Positions 9,930 to 21,476 of a stretch of DNA of 35,764 bases are shown here, piece by piece; position 1 is the stretch's first letter, and each line of letters opens with the position of its first letter. Made by a program: the position numbers and the translations under genes. The notes beneath the pieces were generated by a model. The model did not search any database, had not been told where the DNA came from, and worked only from the letters and a program-made list of their open reading frames with translations. Source of the stretch: Guillardia theta CCMP2712 (Eukaryota > Cryptophyceae > Pyrenomonadales > Geminigeraceae); NCBI RefSeq assembly GCF_000315625.1, contig NW_005434588.1:288133-323896 (forward strand), read 5' to 3'.

Positions 9930-10650
9930 TACCGTTTTTAACTTAACTTTTGAGTAAAGGACCTACCGTACTACGGTACAGACTCGGTGACCGTCCTACT
10001 TGGCAAGTTGAGTACAGTTTGGTTCTAGCACCGTGACGGTAGGCCGGGTACAGGCTTACGGTCGGTATGGTACTCCTGCAGCCTCAGAGTGCGGTACGGT
10101 ACGGTCCTGGGACCCGGTATCATACGGTTTGGTGGCAGCGACCGTACCGTACTACGGCACGGTACTTCGTGCCACCCGCCGTTTGATACCGCCGGAGTCG
10201 ACGGTCAGCCTCACGCGGCGGGCACAAGGCCGGTAACCCGGGCCGGCGGGGCGCCGCTGCCTGGGCCGGCTGATACCGTAGTACGTAACGTGACGGTCCG
10301 ATCACAACTCACAGAGTCAGTCCCACGGCCGCCCCCGGGCCCCCGGGCCCGGCCCAGCAGTGCCAGTGACTCGTGACTCACTGGTGACGCATATTCACTG
10401 CCGAGTTCCGACGTCGGAACGGTTCAACTTCAACACGGGGCTTCAAGGCTTGACAGTGCCACGGACTCGACGGTCCGACTCCGATCACCGTCGTCCGAAG
10501 ACCGGTCGGGGACCGGGCAGCGCTGCCGCTCCGGTCGGGCCCGGCCGGAGCCGCATCACTGAGTCATACCGGGTCCCGGACTGGATCCCGGACTCGACCC
10601 GGAAGGAAGCCTTGAAGCCTGCAGTGCCTTAAAACTCGGGCCGGGCCGCC
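9930..10650. repeat. GC-rich dispersed repeat with CGGTAC motifs and CTTAACTTT-type end
   Basis: It begins with a CTTAACTTTTGAGTAAA element at about 9942-9958 and continues with many CGGTAC, TACTACGG, CCGGGCCC and GTGACTCA elements. The composition matches the blocks at 5640, 17940, 25745 and 31970. Open frames through it are Arg/Pro-rich and unsupported. Confidence 0.6.
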
Positions 10651-10757
10651 GTGACTCGGGAGCCCTAGTAGGCACATAATAACGGTCTCTGGTATCTGTG
10701 TAACCGTAGGCGTCTCTTCGCGCCATGTCCTAGTTTTGATTAGTGCAGGCAAGGAGG

Positions 10758-11507
<750 letters not shown>

Positions 11508-12107
11508 ATGAAGAGGTGGGGGGGAGGCAAGGAATGTCGACGATTCATGATAATGTGCAACAGGAGAGTAAGTATCTTCTTCCTCCATGCTGGAGTCTAC
11601 GCGCTTGCAACAGGTAGCGTAGGAGACTCAGTGGGTGTTCTGCTCTGATTGCCTTCGGTACAGCCTTGTGCATGGTAGTCTTCTTCGCCATTGAGTCAGA
11701 GAGAGCGGAGCTGATCCAGGCAAGGCGAGGGAGAAACGTGAAAGATGTGAGGAGAGGAGGCGTGCTTGCGAACATCGCCTGCTGACGCGCCATGTCAGGC
11801 CAAGAGGTCGAAGCTGCAAGGGATTGTAGGTGAGGAGGGTTAGTGTGCTTGCTCTTACGGGGAGTGAGTTGCCTTGTCGAAGAATCTGCAAAGAAGACAT
11901 CAGAGATGATCAACTCGATGAGGTGAGGAAAATACCCCTCCTCCTCCTCCTCCTCCTCCTCCTCCTCCTCCTCCTCCTCCTCCTCCTCCTCCTCCTCCTC
12001 CTCCTCCTGACATGTTATTCTCAAAGCTTCTCAAGTCTGTGACATTTGACTTCGTCACGAAAGCGGACCGAGCGAAATGGGCTTCTCTAGACAGCATTTC
12101 TCGCTTT
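11508..12107 (+). CDS. Possible membrane transporter fragment, cut by assembly gap
   Basis: Tentative spliced model with exons 11508-11613, 11664-11746, 11807-11829, 11883-11922 and 12027-12107, all in phase; the last runs into the N gap. It encodes a hydrophobic helix (about residues 21-43), a charged linker, and a segment ending Arg-Ala-Lys-Trp-Ala-Ser-Leu-Asp-Ser. That last motif resembles the cytoplasmic loop of some major facilitator transporters, where a similar Arg-x-x-Trp-x-(Ala/Ser)-Leu-Glu/Asp-Ser is followed by Trp-Ser-Gly-Ser-Ala; here that part would lie in the gap. The intron 11923-12026 contains the CTC repeat and a CTGAC branch-like site before its acceptor. The 23-nt exon is doubtful. 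It could belong to the same gene as the histidine-rich exons beyond the gap. Confidence 0.3.
11938..12009. repeat. (CTC)n microsatellite, about 24 copies
   Basis: Perfect trinucleotide run, apparently inside an intron (donor GTGAGG at 11923, acceptor at 12026). Translating it gives poly-Leu or poly-Glu frames that are artefacts. Confidence 0.97.
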
Positions 12108-12207
12108 NNNNNNNNNNNNNNNNNNNNNNNNNNNNNNNNNNNNNNNNNNNNNNNNNNNNNNNNNNNNNNNNNNNNNNNNNNNNNNNNNNNNNNNNNNNNN
12201 NNNNNNN
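12108..12207. other. Assembly gap (100 N)
   Basis: Exactly 100 undetermined bases, the usual placeholder for a gap of unknown size. The coding frame on the left is open into it. The sequence on the right (12208-12372) is C-homopolymer-rich, a likely cause of assembly failure, and may be poorly determined. Confidence 0.98.
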
Positions 12208-12393
12208 GTCCCTGGGAGCCCGGGAGGGTAAAGGGGGTTTATTTATCCTTGGGCACCCCAACCCCCCCCCCCCCTCCCCCCCCCTCTTCCCCCCCTTCTT
12301 CCCCCCCCTCCTCTTCATCCCCCTCCCCCCCCCTTCCCGCTCTCCGCCCCCCCCCCCCCCCCTTCCCCCCAAACTGATCTTTCCTTGCAACAG

Positions 12394-14148
12394 TGCTACG
12401 CTTGCTTCACCGACGTTGGCCATGGTGAGGAGGAGGAAGCCTGTGTCTTGTTTTCTGACGCGTCCGAGTAGCTCATCTCGACCATGCTGCTCACGGGGAG
12501 CACGAGAGTCACGGGGAGGAAGAGGCGCACGAGGGAGAGGAGGAGGCGGCGCATGCTAGCGTGAAGGGTGAACAGGTAGATTGAGGAGGAGAGGGGAGAT
12601 CAAGGAGGGAGAAGAAGTGGAGCAGCAGGAAGGAGTGGAGCAAGGGGTTCGATGCTCCTGGAACCCTGACACTCTCTGCAGAAACTCTCCTCGCAGCTCT
12701 CTCAGTCCGAGCATGAGGGCGAACATGGTGAGGCGTCTGACCCTCTTCTTGTGCTCACCAGCCTGGCAGAGGCCTACAGCACTGAGATCATGTTCTTCTC
12801 CTACATCCCGACCTGCTGCCCCAACGCTCACGTTGAACGGTGAAGCATGCCTCTACCTGAAATCCACCTTCACCTCCACCACTTCCTTCGCCGCCACCAC
12901 CTCTTCCTCATCATCATTATCAACATCAACATCAACAACCTTTTCATCCTCCTCTTCCTCCTTCTCGTCATCATCACCATCATCATCATTCTCTTCCACT
13001 TCCTCTCACGTTCTCGTGGTCAGGATCCATCACTCTGCGGCTGATGCGGAGCTCAACAAGCCCTGCACCAAGGACGAGGCAGAGCTCGAGGCCTTCAAGG
13101 TCCACGGAGACGTCAAAGTTTGCTCGCACGAGGACATGGAGGAGGCGCAGGTTTGCCCTTGTTCTCTCTCCCACCTCACCCCCGAGTTGGCTCCCTCTCT
13201 TCTTCTACTCTCCCTCCCTCTCTCCACCTCTCCCTCCTCTCCTCGTCGTTCAGCTGTATCCTCCCGCTCTCCTCCTTTGACCTCCACCTTCCCACTTGAT
13301 CTCCTCCTCTTTTCTTCTCATGCTCTCTGCGCTGAAGCCCCACGTCCTCGCAGGCTCTGATCAATACTCTTGATGTTTGGGTCGTCGTTTTCTGCAGGTC
13401 TTTTGCCGTCCCTCCTTCCTCCAACTGCCTCCCTCCTATCAGCTACTTCCTGTCCCCAATTCCACCTTGTACCTTCTCCCCCTCCCCCTGACTCCTTCAC
13501 CTTCTCCTACTTGGCTCCTTCCTCCTCATACCTCTTCCCACCTCCCCTTTCGTTGCTCAACCTCCTTCTTCCTTCCTTCATCCTTCCTAACGCCTGTCTT
13601 GCTAGTATCCTGTGGATGTTGGGGATCCTAATCCTACACAACTGGCTGGGGCAGTTTCATAGTAAGAGCGGAGGGAGAGGAGGGAAATGGATGGAGGGGA
13701 TGGAGTGTACTGGCCCTCTTGCAGGAGAGGGAGTTGTAGCAGGAAGGTGAAGTGAGAGGCCGGAGGAAAGAGGAACGAGGACGGAGGAGAGAGTTGGAAG
13801 GAGGAAAGAGGTGAGGAGGAAGGAGGGGCTTACAAGTGACTTAGGACACGCACATACTGGGCATCATGGGGGCCATGGACACGAGCACGATCACGATCAC
13901 GATCACGAGCACGAGCACGAGCACGAGCATGACAAGAAGGGGGTGAGACTGATCAGAGTCCTTCCTCCCTCTCCCTCTCCCTCTCCCTCTCCCTCTCCCT
14001 CTCCCTCTCCCTCTCCCTCTCCCTCTCCCTTCAGTCCTCTCTGTCAATTTCCGTCTCTCTTGCACCTGCCTCTGTTGCCTCATGTATCTTTCCTCCCTAT
14101 CCTTCCCTTCTTCCCATTCGCTGACGGGGCCCTAAACAGACTCCTTAA
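12394..14148 (+). CDS. Histidine-rich membrane protein (5' end missing)
   Basis: Exons 12394-12424, 12472-12575, 12682-12839, 13024-13150, 13354-13397, 13606-13661, 13845-13942 and 14140-14148. Every junction keeps the frame and most acceptors have a CTGAC-like site upstream. About 208 residues are readable. The order is: a short Cys-containing start; a His/Glu-rich stretch (exon 2); a soluble domain with cysteines in Thr-Cys-Cys-Pro, Lys-Pro-Cys-Thr and Val-Cys-Ser-His; one strongly hydrophobic helix split across exons 5 and 6; then a tail of about 14 alternating His-Glu and His-Asp pairs; stop at 14146. His-rich tails beside membrane helices are typical of zinc or other divalent-metal handling (ZIP and CDF loops), but no such fold is visible here. 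The 5' end is lost toward the gap. The family is not recognised. Confidence 0.55.
13965..14030. repeat. (CTCCCT)n microsatellite inside the last intron
   Basis: About eleven copies, located in the intron between exons 7 and 8 of the histidine-rich gene (13943-14139). Confidence 0.95.
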
Positions 14149-14419
14149 GCCTTAGCAAACGAACGGAGGGCATCGGAGACAAAAGCTGGACAGCACATTG
14201 ACGATGAAGAGTCAATGCTGCATCGATACATACAATGTTCATAAAGCATGAAAGCTATGAAGGACCAATGTCAAGTACAGCATCCTGAACAGCATTCCTT
14301 TCACTCCTCTCCTCCTTATTTGACATTTCTGAGCGTGTAATTAAATATACATCATGGGATCCTCCCTAACCCCATCGTACACCCCCGACCTCCTCCCCTC
14401 CGCGTGTCCCTCCCTTCCC

Positions 14420-15580
14420 TCACTTCTCCTCGGACAGACATGATGAGTTTGAGCTGCTGAGGCTTGACAAATTCAGCTCAGCGCTCTCGTTCTGTCCAGC
14501 ACGCTTCCACAAGAGGTTCGGGGAGAGTCCCTGAGGTGACCCAACGCCTCCGATGATCATTGAGTCTGAGTTCATCATGTCCTTCAACGCAGCTCGACAC
14601 AAGGGGGGAACACTTATGGCTCCTGTCAAGATGGTGAGCTGGTATGCTTCCAACGATGGGACGTGTACAGAACAGGATGCAGAGGAGCACAGGATGCAAG
14701 AGATGGGGAGGACGAACGAAGTTGACAAGGAAGGGGGGGGGGGGGGGTTTAGAGAGACAGAGGAGGCGAGTTACCTGCTAGCAGGAAACCGATGACGAGG
14801 ATCGCACAGAGTCGAGGAGTGAGTGGAGTGATGTGCTCTTTCGAGCCTGGTCTTGTCCACCTTGCGGCCAAGGCCGCATCGACTATGGATGCAACCTGCA
14901 TAACGAGATGAGCCCAACAAAGGAGAGGAGAAAGGGGGTGACCGCAGGGGAGGTAACGAGAGGAGGGGACAGGAGGAGAGAGTGAGCGGAGAAGGATTGG
15001 AGATAAGCAGACACCAAACAAGTCGTACATACCGCGAGAGTGATCGAAACGCTTGCAAGTGGAATAGAAGAGCCTTCCAGACTTAAAAGACTTGCCTGAT
15101 ACTAAGCAAACATCCCGTGAGTCACAACATTTAGAAAATCTCATCAAAAATATTATCAACATCGGCATCGGCATCGATCATACTCAGGTCTCATCTTCTC
15201 CATCATCATATATTAATCTTCGTACTCTAACAGTGACTCGGCCTTGACGTCTTCACACCCATCATCACGATCATCATCTGCATCATCCGATCGAAAACAA
15301 CGACAACAACAAAGACTTCTTGTCTCAGTCCTCACCTTAAAGGGGCCCCAGCTCAACTCGAACAAAGTCCGCCATACCTCAAGCATGCCGTCAAACATCG
15401 CGCAATCGAGGGCAACAAATGTACCATCAGCGTGCTGAAGACCATTGACGCACAGATCAGCCCAACCCCAACACAAAGGAGGCGCTGCATGCTCTCTGAG
15501 TGCTGCCAGCCAGGGTTCCCGTCCAAGACCGCCCTCCTCTCAGCCTCGGGATGCGGCTGCGCTGGGCAATGCTCGTTCAT
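14420..15580 (-). CDS. Putative three-helix membrane protein (four exons, unknown family)
   Basis: Exons on the minus strand: 15580-15378, 15090-15033, 14895-14775 and 14622-14420. They join in phase to 194 residues. The ATG at 15580 has no hydrophobic leader before it. Hydrophobic helices lie at about 34-56, 76-97 and 117-136, with a soluble Ser-rich C-terminal tail (about 138-194) ending Ser-Glu-Glu-Lys. An acceptor 13 nt further inside the last intron was chosen at 14622 because it restores the frame to a long open exon. A different frame through 15213-15476 also stays open and would give a soluble product, but it lacks a start and does not continue as well. I recognise no family. The gene converges on the histidine-rich gene, with 271 nt between stop codons. 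Confidence 0.55.
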
Positions 15581-16079
15581 GTCCAGAGAGATGGGTCCAA
15601 AAACAGTTCTCGCGCCTGCTCAGTAGGTCAATGCAAGAAACTGAGCTGTGTCCAACCATTTCGGATATCATTCTCTGCACCGGATCGCTTCGAGCACTAC
15701 CACTGTGCTACTAGGACGACCTACACTTGCTATCCTCACAATGGAACGGGCAGTTGAGCCCGAAATTCTATCCTTCGATGCGACCTCTTCAACATGCAAT
15801 CTTAAACTGGTGGATTCCCTTTCAATAACAGATTTCAATGAATCAGTGAAATCAAGATTCTCTAACATCAATCCCAGTCCTCCCTGCCAAAGGTTTTTCA
15901 TATCTCGGTGCCAATTTTTCTTCTCCCATGAGCAAGTCCCCGACATCCACAGGTTCCCTCCCACACTGCCATGGTGTTTCTTCCCTTCCAGCACATCTTC
16001 ACAATCTCTTACCAAAATTCCAAGTCACTGAGCCTTTCCTCCCTCCCTTCTCCTTCCCTCCTCCCTCCTGCCCTATCCC
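15581..16079. other. Upstream flank of the three-helix gene, no gene seen
   Basis: Unremarkable composition. Short frames on both strands without recognisable features. It probably holds the minus-strand promoter. Confidence 0.5.
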
Positions 16080-17930
16080 TTCCTCCAACGCGCGCCATCA
16101 TTCCTCCTGTCCCATTGGTACCCCCACCCCCATTAAAAACATCTCACCCACCCACCACATTCCCTACCACCCCACACCTTTGGTGAGCCCCAACCTCCTC
16201 TGTTCAAAAAGTACCCCTATCAGCCTATTGTGACCCCTGCTTTACCACCACCCCTCCAACATACTCTACCATACCACCCACCCCTCTTGTTGCAGATGTG
16301 CTGGGAGAATCCGAAATCCTATCACCCCCACCCCCTTTCCTCAACTACTTTGACAAACCCCCTCTTTTTCCCACATATAACCCCCACCCTTATAACCCCT
16401 CCAGTAGCCTTGCAAGGTGCCACCCCCACATTTGACTACCTTTGAACCCCCAATGATCCTGCAAGACCCTACCCATTTCTCATCAATCTACCCCTACCCT
16501 CTGACATATTTTGACCACCCCGGCATAAATAATATCTTCATTCAAATTCATCACCCACCCTCACCCTTCCAAACAACCCTGTCATTCTCGCAGGGTAGAG
16601 AATACATGGGGTGGGTGGTCAAGGCATGACCCTACTGTAGCATCGACAAGATTATCACCCTACCACCCAAACATTCGGATTGACTACCTACCCACCATCA
16701 TATCTGGCCCGAAAATGCTGATTGAAGAGGACCCTACCTATGATGATATGTCTGAAATAAGTAGAAAATGACCGGTGCAGCAACACCCACCCCTGGAATT
16801 ACGGAAATTCCTTTTGGACTACAGGAGAAGTCGGAGGTCAAATGACAACTCCCATTCAACCACCCCACCCCTTCGGCAGCCTACCCCCAAAGTCATCACC
16901 ACATCCAAAAAAGGAGTCCACAGTGCTAACACTACCCCACCTACTTCATGTTCGTCCCTAAACCGTAAACCCCACCCCCTTTTGAATTTGTTCCGGAATG
17001 TTTAGTACCCCAGGATCACAAGACCCCCTTTGAGGCCAGTACCCCACCCCCTCTTTCTCGAGTATCTCGTGACCTTCGCTCACCGTCGTATGGAACTCCT
17101 CGGCTCCAAAAGCAGCCCTTCTCGAAATTTCGACAAACTTCCCGAACAAATTGAATAATTTGAATAATATTCTATCAATAAATCAAACCATACCGTACAT
17201 TTTGGAGAAAATATTTCAATTGGCTGAAATGGAGGAATCAAAATGTCTCCATGGTTGGCCCAGGGGTTCTCAGGAGCTCCACCCACAGACGTACTTTCTC
17301 AGTACCCTACCCAGGGATAAACACTCGAATGCACCATAACTTTACCGGTACTGAAAGTACCCTACCCATCTGAAATCCTGAGGACAGCAAGATAAAAAAT
17401 TCTCCATCGCTGTATGACCACCCCACAACTTTCTTGTCGTATGAGTACCCACCCTACCCAAGAGAGTATCAAGTCCCGTCTGGAATCCCGAGGTAACTGT
17501 CAGCTATAAAAGGTGGGTACTGAGAGGGGAAAATGACGGGTGGAAACTGGTACAATCCATGGTTGGAAATTGACAAATTGACTAGAGGGTGGGTGATTTT
17601 GCAGGAGTAAGGTGTGGTAGGGTAGTACAATCAAGTTTGAAAGGTAGTCTTTTGTACCAGGACAGAAAAACGTGGGGCCCTTTGGGGGAAGAGGTCAGGG
17701 TAATTGGTAGGGTGGTAACAAGTCAAAAGGGGAGGTGGGGGTACAAGTGAGTTTGAAAGCAGCGGTTAATGGTCAAGCGAACCATATGTTGCGAAATATT
17801 TAGGAGGTGGGGTAGTACAACCCACCAGGGATTTCAACATACTTTCTGGGGAAAACAGATGGTGGAAAGCGGCGTCAAGGATTTGGGTTATCTATTTTTT
17901 TCAAAAGACTCTGAAAAGAAGTGTTTTCAC
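16080..17930. repeat. GTACCC-rich degenerate repeat block (copy b)
   Basis: From 16080 to about 17490 the plus strand is dense in ACCCC, CTACCC and GTACCCCACC elements; from about 17500 to 17830 the bias switches and GGTAGGG, GGTGGGT and GTACAA elements appear. Spacing is irregular. AT-rich stretches such as 17140-17220 sit between the elements. No frame looks like protein. The block abuts the GC-rich repeat at 17940. Confidence 0.7.
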
Positions 17931-17939
17931 CCTCAAAAA

Positions 17940-18740
17940 CCCCTGCACCCCGGCCCCCGCATCCGGAGTCCGGCGGGTGACTCATCAGTACTGCCGTAGT
18001 TGACTGACGGTCTGAGGACTTTACCGGCCCGGCATCCGATCCGGTCTCTCAGAGGGCCCGACTGAGCGGCCCGGCGGGACCGCCGTCGGCGGGCCGCCAC
18101 TGTCAGCACTGGCCGCCCGGCCAGCCGCAACTCGAGGCTCCGGCCCGGGCCCGGCGAGCCGCGAGTCACGCGGCGGCATCATCCGAAGTCGTCACGGTGG
18201 CACTGATCGGACCGTATCGTCCGGTCCCGGGCCGAGACCCGGTACCCCGGGCCGGTGGCGCCACCGTCGGAAAACCATCTTCGTACGGAGTCGGATCAAG
18301 TCAGGGCCGGCGGCGGCGCCCCCGGCCGCCGGATCTCACTGATCGGATGGAACGTACGGTATGCCAGCCGTGGGCCGCCAGTCAGATAGCGCCGAGTTAC
18401 GGTGACCGGACCGTGTGAAAAAACTCTCCTGTCACTAAACCAAGACGACTTACGTGTCACTGTCAGTCAAACCGGCGGCGAACTCACGTCAAGTTGCGGC
18501 GGCCACGGTCTATTATCGGAGCGCCGGGCCCGGGGGCCGGGCCGGGCGGCGCCCCGGGGCCCGGCGCTACTAGCCCCGGCCGGGCCGATGCATCACCGGG
18601 CAGTGAGTCACCGATCGGACTCAGTGATGATCATCGTCCCGGGGATGCCGTGGCCCCACCGCCGCGGCGGGCAGCGCCAGCTGCCAGTGGGCGGCCCGCC
18701 GGTCGAAACTTCAGGCGGCCGCCGTGATTGATCCGGGAAT
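17940..18740. repeat. GC-rich dispersed repeat
   Basis: Very GC-rich (CCGGGCCC, GGCCGG, CGGCGG) with interspersed GACTCA and CAGTGAC elements, like the other GC-rich blocks. Frames are open only because stops are rare at this composition. Confidence 0.6.
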
Positions 18741-18758
18741 CAGCTCTGAATTCAGACA

Positions 18759-18808
18759 CTATTCAGGCTCTGAATAGTTTCCTATGTCACTATTCAGGGC
18801 CTGAATAG
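18759..18808. repeat. Two copies of a 19-nt palindrome, 31 nt apart
   Basis: CTATTCAGGCTCTGAATAG (18759-18777) and CTATTCAGGGCCTGAATAG (18790-18808). The second is a perfect palindrome with a one-base centre; the first has mismatched bases near the centre. The bases before both copies (CAC/TCA) are also shared. Confidence 0.9.
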
Positions 18809-20204
18809 CGTTTGAATAGCTAAATCGCAACGGTTCGACATCTCGGTAAAAGCCGACGAGCGGCGCCCTGGCAGGGCGTTCCACACAGCGTACACATGGC
18901 GTGCGCAGCCTCGCCCGACTTCCTTCCCGTGAACCTCTGCCTCTCCATCTGACTGACAACATAACATCAACTATCATCCTGTCAGCATAGACTCATGGCA
19001 GCCTGCACACCTAGCTCACCCTCACTCTTTATTAGCTCTTGTTGCTCGCTGTTGAACATCTCTGAGACAGCAAGATTGTGTTGCTGAAAGCTTTCCTGTT
19101 GTGTGTTCAACGAGGACAATGATAACGAATCCAAATGTAATGTTCAACGGTACATATGATTAACATACAGCATCTTTTCATAGTAACATGCATATGTTCA
19201 AGAACAGGCAAAGGTAAACTTCGAAGGATATTCCAACGGGCTAACGTCACCGCTTCCTGTGCATGTGTCAAGCTATGCAGATTCCAGTGAGCTCATCTGT
19301 AGTCACCAAGGATTGGAGACATGAATCCTGAAGGGGACACAAACATCGTGAGCTTTCGCTTGAATTTAGGAAGTTCATGCAATAAATGATTTCATACTGT
19401 ACGCTTCATGTTGTTGATTTCCTGCATTGACAGCAACAGAGATATTGCATGAGCGGCTCATGCAATATCTCTGTTGCTGGAATCTCATATGACTGCAACG
19501 CAACCTTCGCATACGCATCAGATCTGCATTCTTTCTGCATAGCATGGCAACCGCATGAATGCATCGATGGAACGAGTTGTTGACAGTTAAAAAAAAGCGA
19601 TGGTTGTGGTACAAATTGATAACTGGAATCTTTAGCTAGGGTCATCTATGGATTTAACCTAGATCTTAACCCCTTTCTCCAGGTTAACTAAACTGGGCAC
19701 ACTACGCAACGCTATTCAGAAGGACATCCATAAGACCTCTAGTATCTTTTTAACTTAACTTCGAGTGCAAATACTACCGTGCTGTGGTCGGCCATTGTTT
19801 GGTTCAAGAGAGGGTAGGGGGTCATCAGGAAAGGATGACACACGTAAAGTTCTGACCTCAAAAACATTTTTACGTTTAAAAGAGGGGGTACAGAATGATT
19901 TACGAATAAAACGTTGTACAGTAGGTCAAACGAATTCAGGAAAGTTGAAATATTTCCTGCTAGTTTCAACTTTGCCTCCGCAGGCCCCCCACAATGTGAG
20001 ATGCGTCCTGAGGCGGCCCAATGATTTCTTGAAGAGATTTCTAAAAATATATTCAATGACCCCCTGTTGTACCGCAATATGGTTTACTAATCAAATTATA
20101 TCGTTTTCAGAATAAACATGGTACACATTTTCCCTTTATAAATTATAAAACTGTTTTTGAATGTTAAAACCGTTGTAAAGTGCTGGTTCAGCCTTTTCAG
20201 CCAA
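18809..20204. other. Gene-free stretch of ordinary composition
   Basis: About 1.4 kb without a supportable frame. It contains the hairpin at 19431-19479 and a CTTAACTTCGAGTGCAAA element at about 19754-19771, related to the ends of the GC-rich repeats. Confidence 0.5.
19431..19479. repeat. Perfect inverted repeat, 23-nt arms, 3-nt loop
   Basis: The arm starting CAGCAACAGAGATATTGCAT is followed by a CGG loop and its exact reverse complement. In RNA this would be a very stable hairpin; in DNA a potential cruciform. No gene lies around it. Confidence 0.97.
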
Positions 20205-21300
20205 AACCAGTCATCGGCTCCCCACAGCCCCACCCCTAGGATCTGACTACCCCACCCCTAGGTGTCCCCCACCCCCATTGTTGCAGCTGATGGGGCACAT
20301 GACTCGAGCATCCTCAAGGACCCTTACCTTGAGTTTATTTTGCATCTAGTACCCTTTCTTTTTATAATAAAAGTACCCAGTACATGTAGAAAAAGAATAA
20401 CAACTACCCGTACTTTTTGGAAATCCCATCATTTGAGACTCATCACCACCCCTAGTTGAAATCCCTACCCCACCGATCGGGATCCACTGGGATACACCAA
20501 CAAGCTCAACAGGTTGGGGTGCAGTCTGAGATTTCTTGGACCCAGGAGGGTGGGGTCTAGAAGGTACCGGTATATTCTCTAACAAATCTCGGTTTAAGGT
20601 GTGGTAGGGTACTGCTTTCTGACGGTAGGTAAGTCGCCACCAGGGTGCTCTTGATTCTCAGAATGAACGGGTGGTCAGTATCGATTGATGCTCGACCACT
20701 GGTCCTGTTCAACAAGCACCGGTCCTATTGGATCAATGGTACTTAGTTGACCCCTTTGACACACTAATTTCGTGCTGTTTGCAGGGGTACTAGAGTACCC
20801 CACCCTTCAAAAATGTATTGAGACTTATCTAGTACCCCCAAATATACCCCAGCACCCCTTCGAATTCCCCACCCCACCCCATGGGCAGTCTTGATTCGTT
20901 TTGTGACGACACTCCACTACCCCCTGGGAAGACCACCCTTCCAATTCCATGATTGTTGTGCAACTACCCCCTCAGAAGAACTACATTTGGGATACCACCC
21001 TTGGTATCTCTCTGCTATGCACTTGCCATACCACCACCCACAATTTAAACATGCAAAGCATACCCTACCCACTATGGTTTGCGACTCTTTGAACCTACCC
21101 CTGATTTCCATCGAATATTCCTTTAAAAATACCGGTAATGTTCTAGACCGATTGAGCTATACCCCTCCATTTCACTTGTCAAAGCCCATAACCCCTGAAT
21201 ACTCAAAAACCTTATGAGTACCCCTCTGAAGTACCCCACCCTGACATCAAAACCCTACCTTTTGATGCCATACCCACCCCTGGGATCCCTGGACCCCAAT
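20205..21300. repeat. GTACCC-rich degenerate repeat block (copy c)
   Basis: C-rich elements (CTACCCC, GTACCC, CACCCCTAG) at 20215-20540 and 20760-21290, with a short G-biased part near 20510-20650. It ends about 180 nt before the first reductase start codon, so it may reach into that gene's promoter. Positions 21301-21476 are the 5' flank of the reductase gene. Confidence 0.7.
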
Positions 21301-21476
21301 CTCTAGCTACCAACACCGCGTCCTCCTCCTGGCATCCAGTATCGGTGGGCAAGGCAACGACCAAGGAGAGGAGAAGAGAGAGGAACAAGAACAGGACAAG
21401 GGAGACTTTCAAAGTTCTCTCAGCTCAGACCTTGTGTGCTTATCACTTCCTCGCTCGTTCTCTCTGCAAGTTTAAA

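Larger units (their letters stand above)
7775..10210. repeat. Segmental duplication, unit B
   Basis: Second copy of unit A in the same orientation, with its start offset by about 1730 nt. It is interrupted by an extra segment at 8097-9002. Over the coding part (9003-9671) only a few differences from unit A are visible; beyond it the two units drift apart through insertions and deletions. Between the units, 7591-7774, I see no gene. Confidence 0.85.

Noticed and set aside
11545-12024. Minus-strand frame with poly-Glu start (159 codons)
   Set aside because: The acidic run is the CTC repeat and the remainder lacks features. The plus strand gives in-phase exons with good splice signals across the same region.
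15213-15476. Alternative soluble frame on the minus strand
   Set aside because: It overlaps the exon of the three-helix protein, has no good start codon and ends at a stop inside what looks like an intron. The membrane-protein frame splices more cleanly.
21212-21412. Minus-strand frame starting like a signal peptide
   Set aside because: It starts at TTG without an ATG, runs into the GTACCC-rich block and has no continuation. The hydrophobic look comes from a pyrimidine-rich tract.
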